DNA of 64,000 bases from Rhodospirillaceae bacterium (GCA_002709955.1 PAQY01000008.1:98145-162144), one strand, 5' to 3'. Numbered from the stretch's first letter, positions 1 to 10,283 are shown. The notes: generated by a model not told the origin, from the letters alone. Program-made: numbers and translations.

Positions 1-1014
1 CTGTTGCTGGCCAATGAAAAGAAGATCGTGCCGCTGAACAGCATCATCAAGAAATATGAATGGGGTCCGAAGATTCTCTACCCCGTGAATGGGGACAATT
101 TCTGGTATCCGTATGATTACAATCTGTGCTGGATCAACTATCGAAAAGATATATATGCCGCGAAAAGCCTGTCTGAGCCCCAGAATTGGGACCAGTATAT
201 GGGCAACCTTGCCAGCGTGACAGGAACTGGTGAAGGCCAATTGGCAAGCGGTGTCGTGCACCCAATCGGCAGCAATGGCGCAACGAATTACACGGCATTT
301 GGATATATGTGGGCAAATGGCGTCAGGTTGTTTGATGACAATTGGAATGTCATTCTGGATTCGCCGGAAATTCTTCCCAAGGCCGCGGAATATGTGGATT
401 TCATGGCGGACCTTACCCAGTATATGCCCCCGTCGCCGATGCAGGCTGATTGGCCCAATCTGGTTGGGGATTTCCAAGGTGGCATTATTTCCCATACGCC
501 TGGAACTGGTCGCCTGATTGATCAGATGAACATGACCATGCCGGATAAGGCGCAACAGGTGTCGTCCTTCCTGTACCCATAGAAGGATGGCAAGAAGTTC
601 GCTGTTAATCATGGGTATGATGGTTGGGTTGTCCTGGACACGGCCATGACGGATGAGGCGTTGAAGTTCCTGGAATGGTTCTCTGACGAACATCTGATCA
701 ACTTCCTGCACAGCTCTCCTGTTCATTATCAGCCGACCCGTCTGGATATCTATGAAGATGCCCGCTGGCTGGCGCATCCTGCACTGGAAACTTTTGCGGA
801 TATCATTGCGATGCAAAAGCGTGTGTTGAACGACCCGGATGTCATCATTCGGTCTATCGATACTGAAGGGCCTGAGCCTGATGTCCGCGCGGGTAAGGTC
901 TTCCGATCTTACGCCCTGCCGGAAATGCTTCAGGATCGCATTTTGAATGGATTGTCCGGTGAAGACAGTGTGAAGGCGGCTGCGGCCAAAATTCGTAAAG
1001 TCATCGCCTCTTAA
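1..1014 (+). pseudogene. ABC transporter substrate-binding protein (sugar type), interrupted by TAG, 5' end outside window
   Basis: C-terminal part of a periplasmic solute-binding protein of the carbohydrate/organic-solute ABC family. It fits because two MalF/MalG-like permeases follow directly on the same strand. The frame is open from base 1 to an in-frame TAG at 580-582. It then continues in the same frame (DGKKFAVNHGYDGW follows) to a TAA at 1012-1014. The residues on both sides read as one normal binding protein, so a single codon change, such as CAG or TGG to TAG, explains the break. The start and signal peptide lie left of the window. The part after the TAG could only be made by readthrough or reinitiation. 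The solute is unknown; the amide-hydrolase gene downstream hints at an amide or related compound. The family call is fairly sure; whether the gene is dead is not. Confidence 0.7.
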
Positions 1015-1085
1015 GGAAGCAGGAGGTGCCGGTTGCCCTTATGCAACTGGCACCTCTGTGCTCCCCCTATACGGGACCTACCCCT

Positions 1086-1949
1086 ATGCCCAGTGATCGC
1101 ATCATTTATGTAATACTATTTCTGGCCTTGGCCTTTACGGCTGTGCTGGTGCTATATCCTGCATTCTATGCCTTGGAGCTGAGCTTCCAGCATCGGGAGT
1201 CTTTGGTTTCCGAACCCGAATGGGTCTGGTTTGCGAATTATATAAAAGTCCTGGCCATGCCTGAATTCTGGCAGGCGCTGGGGCGTGGCGTTGTTTTCGC
1301 TGGGCTGACGATATTTCTTCAAATTGTGTTGGGTATCGGCTTTGCGCTTTTGCTGGCGCGCGAATTTCCTGGCATGCCGGTCATTCGGGGCCTTGCTGTC
1401 CTACCCTATCTATTGCCCACAGTCGTGGTCGCCTTAACCTTTCGTTGGATGTTGGACGGGTCGGTCGGGATATTGACCGTGGTCGCACAGTTTTTTGGAT
1501 TCGACTATATCCCGTGGGGCGAAGACCCGACCCTGGCGATGTTGACGGTCGTACTCATCAGTGTCTGGATATGGACCCCCTTCGTGACGCTGACCTGTCT
1601 TGCAGGCCTGCAATCCATTCCAGAGGAATTATACGAGGCGGCGCGCATTGATGGCGCTGGTCCCTGGCAGCGGTTTTGGCATGTAACCTTGCCACAGCTT
1701 CGCTCCGTCCTGCTTGTCGTGCTGCTGTTGCGTGCGATCTGGATGTTCAACAAATTCGACATCATCTGGCTGATGACCCAGGGCGGCCCCCAGCATGCGA
1801 CGGAACAGTTGCCCGTCTTCTCCTATCGGCTGGCGTTTGAGATGTATGACGTCGGCCTTGGCGCAGCAGTATCGTCCATATCCTTCCTAATTCTGTCTGC
1901 AATCATCCTTTTGTATTTCCACTTCTTCCCCTTAGAGCAGAAGGATTGA
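1086..1949 (+). CDS. ABC transporter permease, MalF/UgpA-like
   Basis: Inner-membrane permease of a carbohydrate-type ABC importer, about 287 residues. It has the usual six hydrophobic segments and the cytoplasmic EAA loop (YEAARIDGAGPWQRFWHVTLP), which contacts the ATPase. I chose the ATG at 1086 because it puts the first membrane helix (IIYVILFLALAFTAVLVLYP) at the N-terminus as is usual. ATG at 1041, preceded by AGGAGG at 1021-1026, and GTG at 1026 are alternatives. It lies between the binding protein and the second permease with short gaps and is clearly one operon with them. No ATPase gene is seen in the part of the operon that is visible; it may lie left of the window. Confidence 0.88.
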   Translation: MPSDRIIYVILFLALAFTAVLVLYPAFYALELSFQHRESLVSEPEWVWFANYIKVLAMPEFWQALGRGVVFAGLTIFLQIVLGIGFALLLAREFPGMPVIRGLAVLPYLLPTVVVALTFRWMLDGSVGILTVVAQFFGFDYIPWGEDPTLAMLTVVLISVWIWTPFVTLTCLAGLQSIPEELYEAARIDGAGPWQRFWHVTLPQLRSVLLVVLLLRAIWMFNKFDIIWLMTQGGPQHATEQLPVFSYRLAFEMYDVGLGAAVSSISFLILSAIILLYFHFFPLEQKD

Positions 1950-1955
1950 TCGACG

Positions 1956-2780
1956 ATGACAAAGCCGATTTCTCGAACAATCTACTGGCTGCTGCTGTTG
2001 TGCATGGTCGTGTATTCCGTGTTCCCGGTTTACTGGATGATCAATACCAGTTTTCGTGACGCACGGACCATATACAGTTCAATCGATTTCATTCCTGTGC
2101 CGTTTACGTTGGAAAATTTCTCGATCTTGCTGGAACTGACGGACTATCCAACATGGTTCATGAATTCGGTTATTGTGGCCCTGGGAACGGTGATCATAAC
2201 AATCGTGTTGTCTGTTCTGATTGCCTATTCGGTTACCCGGCTTCAGTTTCGCGGTAAGAGCCTGGTGATCGGCACCATGCTGTATGCCTATATGTTTCCG
2301 CCCCTTTTGTTGGCGATCCCGCTGGCAACTTTGTTCGTCCAGATCGGTATTCCAGACACATTACTGTCGCTGATTATCTCACACACGACCCTGGCGTTGC
2401 CACTTGGTGTTTGGCTGTTATGGGGTTTTTTCAAACAGATTCCAACGGATGTGGAAGAAGCCGCCATGGTGGATGGATGTTCCCGGTTGAAGGCCTTTAT
2501 CCTGGTGGTTCTTCCGCTGACTTTGCCAGGGATCGTAACGGTCGCGATTTTCGCGTTTCTGTTATCCTGGACCGACTATGTCTTCGCACTGGTCATGATC
2601 AGCAGTGATATGAACAAAACACTGCCGGTTGGCCTTGATACGATGGTTGGATTGTATGAATTGCGGTGGGGCGAATTGATGGCGGGATCGACCTTGATCG
2701 CTTTGCCGCTGTTTGTGATGTTCACCTTCCTCAGTCGGTTTTTCATACGCGGCTTAGCGGCTGGGGCGGTGAAAGGATGA
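1956..2780 (+). CDS. ABC transporter permease, MalG/UgpE-like
   Basis: Second inner-membrane permease of the importer, 274 residues, six predicted helices. The EAA loop (VEEAAMVDGCSRLKAFILVV) sits near residue 165. A typical MalG-type ending (FFIRGLAAGAVKG) is present. It starts 6 bases after the preceding permease. Its stop overlaps the ATG of the hydrolase gene (ATGA at 2777-2780), so translation of the transporter and the enzyme is probably coupled. The substrate cannot be read from the sequence. Confidence 0.9.
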   Translation: MTKPISRTIYWLLLLCMVVYSVFPVYWMINTSFRDARTIYSSIDFIPVPFTLENFSILLELTDYPTWFMNSVIVALGTVIITIVLSVLIAYSVTRLQFRGKSLVIGTMLYAYMFPPLLLAIPLATLFVQIGIPDTLLSLIISHTTLALPLGVWLLWGFFKQIPTDVEEAAMVDGCSRLKAFILVVLPLTLPGIVTVAIFAFLLSWTDYVFALVMISSDMNKTLPVGLDTMVGLYELRWGELMAGSTLIALPLFVMFTFLSRFFIRGLAAGAVKG

Positions 2781-4972
2781 TCCCGCTAATCGGTTATGCC
2801 AATGAGCTTGATGCCCGTCCGGGTGAAAGCCTTGGCTTCAAAGTCAGTTCCACCAGCGATCAACCCTATGACGTTCAGGTGGTCCGAATAATATCAGCAG
2901 ATCCGAATCCAGATGGTCCAGGCATCCTCCATGAAGAAGTCGATGCCACCTGTAATGGGCAGTATCCCTCACGGTTTCAGGACTATGCATTAGGCTCCTA
3001 TGCGGTGGTGCCGCTTAAACGCGCAACCGAACATCAGCAGCTAACGCTTGCCGTGATGGTATGCCCATTCCTGTTGGATCGTGATCGCCAGACGCTGATT
3101 GCCATCGGGGACCCCGCGGCGGGGGTGGTGTTGGAGCTTTGCCTTGATCGTGATGGTCCGGCCCTTTCCCTAACCCGGGATGGTCAGACAGATCGACTGT
3201 GCCTTGAGGCGCAGCCGCGCCTGCGCCACTGGTATCGCCTTACGGCGTCGATCGACTTGATGACCGGCAATGCCAAATTGGTGTTTCAGGATGCCCGCGA
3301 AATCACGACTGTGATGACTGTTTCCGGCAAGCTGTCTACCAGGGATGCATTGAAACTGTCTGATCTGTCCCAGGTGACGATTGCGGCCAGGAATATAGTC
3401 GGGACGCCCGATACTCTGTTCAATGGTCGTTTGGAAGCGCCTAGACTCTTTTCCAGCCAAGTTATCGGTGCAGATCCCTTTGCTGAAACTGTGCCGGCAG
3501 GATGTTTTGCCGCCTGGGATTTTTCTAAGGGAATTGATACCGACAGGATTTCTGATATCGGCCCAAATGAATTTCATGGAACCTTGATAAATATGCCGAC
3601 AAGGGGCGTGACGGGCGCGGGATGGCGGGGGCGTGAAATGTGCTGGCGTCATGCGCCGCAGGACTATGCAGCCATTCATTTTCATGAAGATGATTGTCAC
3701 GATTGTGGATGGGAAGATGACTTCACTTTTGAAATCCCGAAGGATTTTAAAAGCGGCAACTATGCCATGCGGCTGCGCTGCGGGGAGGAGACGGATTTTA
3801 TTCCGTTCTTCATTGCCGCCCCGTTGGGTCATCCGCGTGCGTCGATCTGCGTCGTCATCCCCACCTATACATATGTCATGTATGGCAATAATGGGCGTTA
3901 TGATTATGGCCCTGCAATCGAGCAACGGATGAGAGACTGGGGTGCCTATCCGTATAATCCAGAGCGTCAAAGCCAGTTCAGCCAATCCAGCTATAATCTG
4001 CATCCGGATGGATCTGGTATCAGCCTGTGTTCATGGCGCAGGCCATTGATAAATTTACGCTCTGGCTATTTGACCCTGCTGGCACCGCGTTGTGGATCAG
4101 GATTGCGTCACTATCAGGCCGACAGTCATCTTTGGTCCTGGCTGGAGAATAAGGGGTTGGACTTTGATGTGGTCACAGATCATCAACTGGAACGCGACGG
4201 CGCAGGGGCGTTGAAACCCTATCGGACTGTTCTGACCTGCACCCATCCAGAATACCATACAGAACGAACCCTGGATGCCTTTCAGGGATATACAGATCAG
4301 GGGGGGAATCTGTGTTATCTGGGCGGGAACGGATTTTACTGGCGGATTGCGGTATCCGATACCATTCCCGGGATCGCGGAAATCCGACGTAATGAAGGTG
4401 GTATCCGCACCTGGGCGGCACAGCCGGGGGAATATTATAACGCTCTGGACGGCCAATATGGTGGCCTATGGCGGCGCAATGGTCGCCCGCCGCAGATTTT
4501 GACGGGTGTCGGGTTTTCCGCTCAGGGGACCTTTAATGGATCCTATTATCGTCGCACAGCGCAGTCCTATTGCGACGAAGCGCAATGGATGTTTGAGGGT
4601 GTTGAGGGGGATGTCTTTGGGAATGAGGGCCTGTCTGGCAGCGGGGCCGCAGGCTATGAACTGGACCGTTATGATCCGCTGTTGGGATCACCAGAGAATG
4701 CGATTATCGTCGCCCAATCCGAAGCCCATGCTGAGACCTATGTCGTCGCGCCGGAAGAAATGCTGACCCATGTCAGCACAACGACGGGTGACCCTCCAGC
4801 AGACCTGATCCGTTCAGATATCATCTATTTCGACACGCCATCCGGGGGCGCGGTGTTTTCTGTCGGATCAATCACCTTTTGCGGCAGCCTGCCCTGCAAC
4901 AACTATGAAAATGCCGTCTCCCGTTTGCTGGAAAATGTCGTGCGACGGTTCTCGACCGCCGATATGAAATAA
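2777..4972 (+). CDS. N,N-dimethylformamidase large-subunit-like hydrolase
   Basis: 731 residues, counted from the ATG at 2777 that overlaps the permease stop; the open frame upstream of it lies inside the permease. The N-terminus (IGYANELDARPGESLGFKVS) and the C-terminal half from about residue 353 (ASICVVIPTYTYVMYGNNG, later GNLCYLGGNGFYWR) match the beta (large) subunit of N,N-dimethylformamidase. The middle, about residues 100-330, looks like a LamG/concanavalin-type beta sandwich. The known enzyme hydrolyses DMF to dimethylamine and formate using iron held by two Tyr and one Glu. Tyr residues in PTYTYVMY and SSYNLHP and the Glu in HPEYHTER are candidates for these, not an assignment. The small alpha subunit gene is not present nearby. 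The coupled ABC importer suggests uptake of the substrate, but the true substrate may be another amide. Confidence 0.75.
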   Translation: MIPLIGYANELDARPGESLGFKVSSTSDQPYDVQVVRIISADPNPDGPGILHEEVDATCNGQYPSRFQDYALGSYAVVPLKRATEHQQLTLAVMVCPFLLDRDRQTLIAIGDPAAGVVLELCLDRDGPALSLTRDGQTDRLCLEAQPRLRHWYRLTASIDLMTGNAKLVFQDAREITTVMTVSGKLSTRDALKLSDLSQVTIAARNIVGTPDTLFNGRLEAPRLFSSQVIGADPFAETVPAGCFAAWDFSKGIDTDRISDIGPNEFHGTLINMPTRGVTGAGWRGREMCWRHAPQDYAAIHFHEDDCHDCGWEDDFTFEIPKDFKSGNYAMRLRCGEETDFIPFFIAAPLGHPRASICVVIPTYTYVMYGNNGRYDYGPAIEQRMRDWGAYPYNPERQSQFSQSSYNLHPDGSGISLCSWRRPLINLRSGYLTLLAPRCGSGLRHYQADSHLWSWLENKGLDFDVVTDHQLERDGAGALKPYRTVLTCTHPEYHTERTLDAFQGYTDQGGNLCYLGGNGFYWRIAVSDTIPGIAEIRRNEGGIRTWAAQPGEYYNALDGQYGGLWRRNGRPPQILTGVGFSAQGTFNGSYYRRTAQSYCDEAQWMFEGVEGDVFGNEGLSGSGAAGYELDRYDPLLGSPENAIIVAQSEAHAETYVVAPEEMLTHVSTTTGDPPADLIRSDIIYFDTPSGGAVFSVGSITFCGSLPCNNYENAVSRLLENVVRRFSTADMK

Positions 4973-5231
4973 ATCTCTTAATTCCGATCCTGTTATAAGT
5001 CATCTGGCTATCTTGATGTCGTGGTCAATGGCGTCAAGCTAGCGGTTCTGCGCCCATACATTGCCTTGCCATTTTGGATCGCAAGGATACGTTTTTTATC
5101 TCTACGGGTAGTTTCCTGCATTAAGTTTGATATCAATAAAAAAATAACACTAAAAATGTAATCTTGCTTGATTCGTTTATCTACGCAACAGTCCTCTTTG
5201 TTTGGGGATGTTCGGTAAAAAAGGGACTTTT

Positions 5232-6572
5232 ATGGCCAATTTGGCGCGTCGTCTTATCTGGGGGGCGTTTGTCGTGGTGTCTGTTGCATTATTTCACAGT
5301 AATGCGGGCGCACAGGTTCTGCCATCTCAGGGCGAGGGGGCTCATTTAGGGGCGCAGACTTGTGCGGGATCCACCTGTCATGGGGCGGTTCAACCGTGGC
5401 CAAACTCGTCTGTATTACAGAATGAGGCGGTTACCTGGGCCAATCATGATAAGCATTCTAAAGCCTATGCGGTTCTGGCCAGTGAGCGTGGCAAGCGCAT
5501 TGCGGACAATCTTGGGGTTGCAGATCCGCAAAAGGCAGGCCTCTGCCTTGACTGTCATGCGGATAATGTGCCCGAGCAGCGACGGTCTAAGAACTTCAAG
5601 ATCAGTGAAGGCGTGACATGTGAAGCGTGCCATGGCGGGGCGGAGCGTTGGTTGGGGGTTCATGTGTCAGGCATCGGTGGACATAAAGATAATCTTGCGG
5701 CTGGCATGTATCCCACCGAACAGCCAGTTGCGCGGGCAAAGCTGTGTCTGAGCTGTCATTACGGCAATTCGGATAAATTCGTCACCCATCGCATTATGGG
5801 GGCGGGTCACCCTCGTTTGAGCTTTGAATTAGACACCTATACGGCATCGCAACCAGCACATTTCCGGGTTGATGCGGATTATATTCAACGTAAAGGCCGG
5901 ACCAATGGTGTGAAAACCTGGGCGATTGGGCAAGCGGTTGCGGTTCAGGAAACATTGACCGCATTGACAGATAAAGAACGCAATAAGGATGGCATCTTTC
6001 CAGAGCTGGTCTTTTTTGATTGCCATGCCTGCCATCATCCGATGTCAAATTTGCGATGGCAACCCCGCGAAACTGTGGGGTTGGGCCCTGGTGTTCCGCG
6101 CTTGAATGATGGCAATTTGATCATGCTGCGCCTTGTGGCCGGGGTCATTGATCCTGCCCTTGGCGAGAGGATTGAAAGCCAAACACTGCAATTGCATCAG
6201 GCATCTGCTGATGGCCATGCGGCGACCCTGGCGGCAGCCAATACACTGAAAGAGACACTGCAGGGGATGATTAGCAAAGTCTCGAGCCATGACTTTATGG
6301 GTGATGAGATGGCAAAAATCCTGGATGTCTTAATCACAAATGGCCTGCAGGGAGATTATGCCGACTATATTGGGGCAGAGCAGGCCACATATGCCATCGC
6401 GACCATTGTGGCGGCGATGCAATCTGCGAACAAGCTAGACGGAGAGGCTTTGAAAGCCGTCAACGATGGGCTGGAGGCTGCGTATAAAGCCGTCGCAAAT
6501 GACGAGTCATATCGACCCCAGGAATACATGGATGCTTTGCGCGTTGTTCAGGTGGCGGTTCGCTCAAGATAA
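5232..6572 (+). CDS. periplasmic pentaheme cytochrome c (cytochrome c-554-like)
   Basis: About 446 residues. I chose the ATG at 5232, with AAGGGA five bases upstream; it gives a clean Sec signal peptide ending near NAGAQ. Five covalent haem motifs are visible: CAGSTCH (an unusual CX4CH), CLDCH, CEACH, CLSCH and CHACH, all in the first 270 residues. The C-terminal third is helical and haem-free. The pattern resembles the cytochrome c-554 / multihaem nitrogen-and-sulfur redox families. It should act in the periplasm as an electron carrier or oxidoreductase. It opens a three-gene right-going block with another pentaheme protein and an outer-membrane-like protein. No substrate can be assigned. 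Confidence 0.85.
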   Translation: MANLARRLIWGAFVVVSVALFHSNAGAQVLPSQGEGAHLGAQTCAGSTCHGAVQPWPNSSVLQNEAVTWANHDKHSKAYAVLASERGKRIADNLGVADPQKAGLCLDCHADNVPEQRRSKNFKISEGVTCEACHGGAERWLGVHVSGIGGHKDNLAAGMYPTEQPVARAKLCLSCHYGNSDKFVTHRIMGAGHPRLSFELDTYTASQPAHFRVDADYIQRKGRTNGVKTWAIGQAVAVQETLTALTDKERNKDGIFPELVFFDCHACHHPMSNLRWQPRETVGLGPGVPRLNDGNLIMLRLVAGVIDPALGERIESQTLQLHQASADGHAATLAAANTLKETLQGMISKVSSHDFMGDEMAKILDVLITNGLQGDYADYIGAEQATYAIATIVAAMQSANKLDGEALKAVNDGLEAAYKAVANDESYRPQEYMDALRVVQVAVRSR

Positions 6573-6659
6573 GCTCTGGTGCGGGTATTTTGAGAGTTGT
6601 CTTGGTGTAAACGTATTGAATTATAGGCACCCCGTCTGGCGGGGGGATTGGAAGAGTAT

Positions 6660-8573
6660 ATGAGTGATCTGGCACGCATTCGCGGACGGACCGCCTGTGT
6701 CTTTGTATTTGTTGTTGCTTTGATGGCGACAACTGTCTGTCATGCACAGCAGCACGCACCGCTTGCGTCTCAGGTGTTGCCAAACGTGGACTATTACACC
6801 TCCTTTGCCCCGCGGTCTTTGGACAGTGATGTATCCACTGACGGTACGGTGGGTGACGGTACGGCGGACTCTATTCAGGTTGCTGAAGCATCCAACAAGA
6901 ATGAAAGCGCCGGCAATGATGCGCATTTGGCCTTGTTGCGGACATCTGAATATCCTTCCGCTGTGACCTGCGGTCGGTGCCATCAGAGCATTTTTACGGA
7001 ATGGGCATCTTCCAATCATGCCTATGCTTCAATTTCCCCCATGTTTCATAAGTTCGAACAAGCCATCAATCAGCTTTCATCCGGCACAATGGGTACGTTC
7101 TGTGTGCGTTGTCACCAGCAGGTCGGGACACAGATCGGTGAACCGCGCGAACTGCCTTTGTGGGATCGCTCCCCCATCGCGCGCGAGGGGGTGACCTGCA
7201 TAACCTGTCACCGTGTAAACGCTGCCTTTGGTCGGGTGAATGGGGAACGTCATATCACGCCGGGCACGATTTACGAGCCGGTTTACAATACCGGAACCGC
7301 CCCCGGCTTGGATGAAGTTCTGGGGGACATTGATTACTATGGTGTTTCCGTTGATAAGGATCATGAAGGGACCCCGATCCACGTTGCCGCAAAGGTGTTT
7401 GAGACGGTTGGGGAATCCGAGTTTTGCGTTTCCTGTCACCAGGTCGCGGTCAATCTGGGCATCAAGCTTGAGGTCGTGTGGGAGCAGTATCGTGACAGCC
7501 CTGCCCATGCCAAAGGTATAACCTGCCAGGAATGCCATATGGGCAAAGTACCTGGTGAGGCGAAGGGTTATGATACCTGGCCCGTGGCCATTGTGAATGG
7601 GCGCGTGGTCGGGGATCCAAACCGCAAACATTCAAACCATGCCTTCTATGGTCCCGGTTATCCGATCGCGCATCCTGGTATCTTCCCATTCAATCCGCGC
7701 GGTCTGAAATGGTCCATCAAGGACTGGCTGACTTTTGACTACCGTGCCCCCTGGGGGGAGCCGGAATGGGAACAATCCCTGGCAGATGGATCTATTTCTG
7801 CCCCAGACTTCCCTCAGATATGGTCTGCGCGGGAGGATCGAGAGGAAGCACGCTTTATCATCGGACAGAATTTGGTCCTGCTGGAAAACAAGCGCATCGA
7901 TCGCCTGGCGGTGATGGAAAATGGCAGCCGGGTTGATGGGCCTTTCTTTGACGATGGTGCACCGAAGGTTGGGGAAAGTTTCTCCTTCCGCTATCGCCTG
8001 ACCAATACTGATGAAGGACATAATCTTCCGTCAGGGTCTTTGGGGGCACAGCCAGAAATCTGGATGAATGTCGCCTTGTTCGACCCGGATGGTGACCGGG
8101 TGTTCGAGTCCGGTTATGTCGATAAATATGGGGACATGGCGGACTTGCATTCCCTGGAGGTTGCCGCAGGTACGATTGAGCATGATGATCAATTATTTAA
8201 TCTGCAGACCAAGTTTCTGACCACGAATGTCAAGGGGACAGACCGGGAAATGTATCTTCCGGTGCAGTTTGATGTTGATCAATTACCCTTCCTGCGACCA
8301 TCCAATGTGCCAACGACTGTGCTGAACCATCCACCTTTCGTGCGAATGGAGGCGCGATCAATCCCACCACTTGGCTATCGTGATGTCGACTATACCGTTC
8401 CGGCGGATCGCATGACAAAGCCTGGAACCTATCGCTTGCAGGTGCGTTTACGCAGCCGTGCCGAACCGATCTATTTCATGAAATTTGTTGGTGCGACATT
8501 AGATATGGAACAGCGGATCAATGAGTGGATGATCGACATCCATCCCTATGCTGTTGAATTTGAGGTACAATAG
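6660..8573 (+). CDS. periplasmic pentaheme cytochrome c with large C-terminal domain
   Basis: About 637 residues from the ATG at 6660. An N-terminal signal peptide ends near TTVCHAQQ. An acidic, low-complexity linker lies about residues 50-90. Five CX2CH motifs follow: CGRCH, CVRCH, CITCH, CVSCH and CQECH, all before about residue 300. The remaining half has no haem and looks beta-rich, with an Ig-like feel (SFRYRLTNTDEGHNLPSGS). Some multihaem oxidoreductases have a similar build, but I do not recognise a named enzyme. The gene stops with a TAG one base before the next ATG, so it is tightly coupled to the outer-membrane protein gene. It is the likely catalytic or docking partner of the neighbouring pentaheme protein. 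Confidence 0.82.
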   Translation: MSDLARIRGRTACVFVFVVALMATTVCHAQQHAPLASQVLPNVDYYTSFAPRSLDSDVSTDGTVGDGTADSIQVAEASNKNESAGNDAHLALLRTSEYPSAVTCGRCHQSIFTEWASSNHAYASISPMFHKFEQAINQLSSGTMGTFCVRCHQQVGTQIGEPRELPLWDRSPIAREGVTCITCHRVNAAFGRVNGERHITPGTIYEPVYNTGTAPGLDEVLGDIDYYGVSVDKDHEGTPIHVAAKVFETVGESEFCVSCHQVAVNLGIKLEVVWEQYRDSPAHAKGITCQECHMGKVPGEAKGYDTWPVAIVNGRVVGDPNRKHSNHAFYGPGYPIAHPGIFPFNPRGLKWSIKDWLTFDYRAPWGEPEWEQSLADGSISAPDFPQIWSAREDREEARFIIGQNLVLLENKRIDRLAVMENGSRVDGPFFDDGAPKVGESFSFRYRLTNTDEGHNLPSGSLGAQPEIWMNVALFDPDGDRVFESGYVDKYGDMADLHSLEVAAGTIEHDDQLFNLQTKFLTTNVKGTDREMYLPVQFDVDQLPFLRPSNVPTTVLNHPPFVRMEARSIPPLGYRDVDYTVPADRMTKPGTYRLQVRLRSRAEPIYFMKFVGATLDMEQRINEWMIDIHPYAVEFEVQ

Positions 8574-8574
8574 T

Positions 8575-10164
8575 ATGATCCGCGCCATGATCCTCCTTCG
8601 AAGCTGCCTCGCCCCCGTCGGGTTTTTAATTTTGGTATGCGTCACTGTCCTGTCGGCCCAGGCCCAGGTGCTGCGACGGGAACCCCCACCAGACACAATG
8701 CAGGAGGAACGCTCCGGTAGTCCAGAATATGAAAGCCACCACGGGCCGCGAGAGATGGACCCCGCAGTGCGCCCGGCAGAGTTGGATGTGAAAGCATTTC
8801 GGAAGGATCCGGAATACACCGAACTTGAATATGACGCGCAGAAGCAGTTGGAAATCTATGGCGGAAAGACTGCGTTTGACGCCCCACGACCTGTCCTTGA
8901 ATTGGGATATCCGCAATATTCGGAAGGCATCTTTGGGTCAGGCCATGACATCATTGGGGAAAAAAACCTGGTGCGGCCGCAATTGCTGGCTTATGGCGAT
9001 TGGCGGACGGCTGTTGCATTTAATGACAATGGTGCCAATGAAACCGGCCTGATAGCAACGCGTCTGAATCTGGATATTGATCTGAAACTGACAGCCACCG
9101 AGAGGGTGCATATGTTTTTGCGTCCCTTGGATCAGGGCGGGCAATTCAGCCGCAATGAATTCTTTGGGAATGATCGAAATGGTCCCGATTTGACGGTAGA
9201 TGGCAATGTTGAAACGCTGTTCTTTGAAGGCGATATTGGGGCCATTCAAGCAGGCTTAACCAATGAATGGTCTTCCTATGACTTGCCCATCAGCTTTGGT
9301 TTGATGCCGCTTTTCTATCAAAACGGTATTTGGGTGGATGACGCCTTTACGGGGGCGGCCTTTGCTATCCCTGCCAAGAATTCGCCGATGCTGGATATCT
9401 CTAACATGGATTTCAGCTTCTTTGCTGGATTTGATAAGGTTACGACCGCAGCGCTAAAAGATGCTGATGGCACCCTGGCCGACCATGCCGGTCGTGTCTA
9501 TGGGGCCGCAACATTCATTGAGACCCGCAATGGCTATCTGGAAATGGGCTATGGTTTTGTCGACGATATCCGCACATCCCAGACACTCAGCGGCTTTGAT
9601 CACAGCAGTTTAACGGCGGCCTGGACCAAGCGCTATGGTCATATCCTGTCAAATTCAGTGCGTGGGTTTTGGAATTTCGGGCAAGATCCTGTAAATGATC
9701 TGCCACAAACAGCTGATGGTTTCGCTCTGCTGATGGAAAATTCCCTGATCACGTCCAAGCCTTTGACCTTCGTGCCCTATGGTAACTTTTTTCTGGGCGT
9801 TGATCGCCCGCAACCTCTGGCGCGGGGCAATGATGGACTGCTGAAGAATACCGGAATTTCCTTTGAAACCGATGCTTTGACCGGGTTTCCGAAACTCGAT
9901 TCCTCCGCACAAGACGCATTTGGTGGCGCAATTGGGATGGAGTATCTTTTTGATTTATCCCGTCAGGTCATTGTGGAGGCGGCAACGGTCCAGCCCTTCG
10001 GGGGGCGGTCTGATACAATCCTTGGGGATCAGTATGCCCTAAGTGCCCGCTATCAGCATAATCTGGATGATCGCTGGCTCGTACGCAGTGATATCATTCG
10101 GGGTTGGTTGGATAATAGCGAGGATCTATTTGGCATTCGTTTGGAATTGCGCCGCAAGTTCTGA
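8575..10164 (+). CDS. outer-membrane beta-barrel-like protein of the multihaem locus
   Basis: 529 residues from the ATG at 8575, one base after the upstream cytochrome stop. It has a signal peptide (hydrophobic APVGFLILVCVTVLSAQAQ). It is rich in alternating polar/hydrophobic stretches and glycine/aromatic turns. It ends in Phe (FGIRLELRRKF), the usual C-terminal signature of outer-membrane barrels. There is no haem motif. Its place beside multihaem cytochromes recalls porin-cytochrome conduits (MtrB/PioB type). It is shorter than those and I cannot match it to them. It might instead be a plain porin or an assembly factor. The barrel call rests on composition and C-terminus only. Confidence 0.6.
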   Translation: MIRAMILLRSCLAPVGFLILVCVTVLSAQAQVLRREPPPDTMQEERSGSPEYESHHGPREMDPAVRPAELDVKAFRKDPEYTELEYDAQKQLEIYGGKTAFDAPRPVLELGYPQYSEGIFGSGHDIIGEKNLVRPQLLAYGDWRTAVAFNDNGANETGLIATRLNLDIDLKLTATERVHMFLRPLDQGGQFSRNEFFGNDRNGPDLTVDGNVETLFFEGDIGAIQAGLTNEWSSYDLPISFGLMPLFYQNGIWVDDAFTGAAFAIPAKNSPMLDISNMDFSFFAGFDKVTTAALKDADGTLADHAGRVYGAATFIETRNGYLEMGYGFVDDIRTSQTLSGFDHSSLTAAWTKRYGHILSNSVRGFWNFGQDPVNDLPQTADGFALLMENSLITSKPLTFVPYGNFFLGVDRPQPLARGNDGLLKNTGISFETDALTGFPKLDSSAQDAFGGAIGMEYLFDLSRQVIVEAATVQPFGGRSDTILGDQYALSARYQHNLDDRWLVRSDIIRGWLDNSEDLFGIRLELRRKF

Positions 10165-10177
10165 TCCGCATTCCTTG

Positions 10178-10283
10178 GAGTATCATGCGTTCACATGCGC
10201 TCACACAGGATGCTCTTACCCCTTGTTTTTTCAGCAAATACGTCGTCGCACATGATTCCCCTTGCGACGGCTTGGCGCTAAGA
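10178..10283. repeat. dispersed palindromic repeat, copy A
   Basis: Intergenic stretch between two converging genes. It is closely similar, along about 105 bases, to 56586-56691. The two copies share a 25-base identical core (10226-10250 and 56634-56658), which includes CAGCAAATACGTCGTCGCA. This copy has lost the clear terminal inverted repeats seen in the other one. It is probably a non-coding, mobile-type intergenic repeat. Confidence 0.7.

Noticed and set aside
3170-4003. 277-codon frame on the bottom strand
   Set aside because: It is the antisense shadow of the amide hydrolase gene, with no domain or ribosome site.
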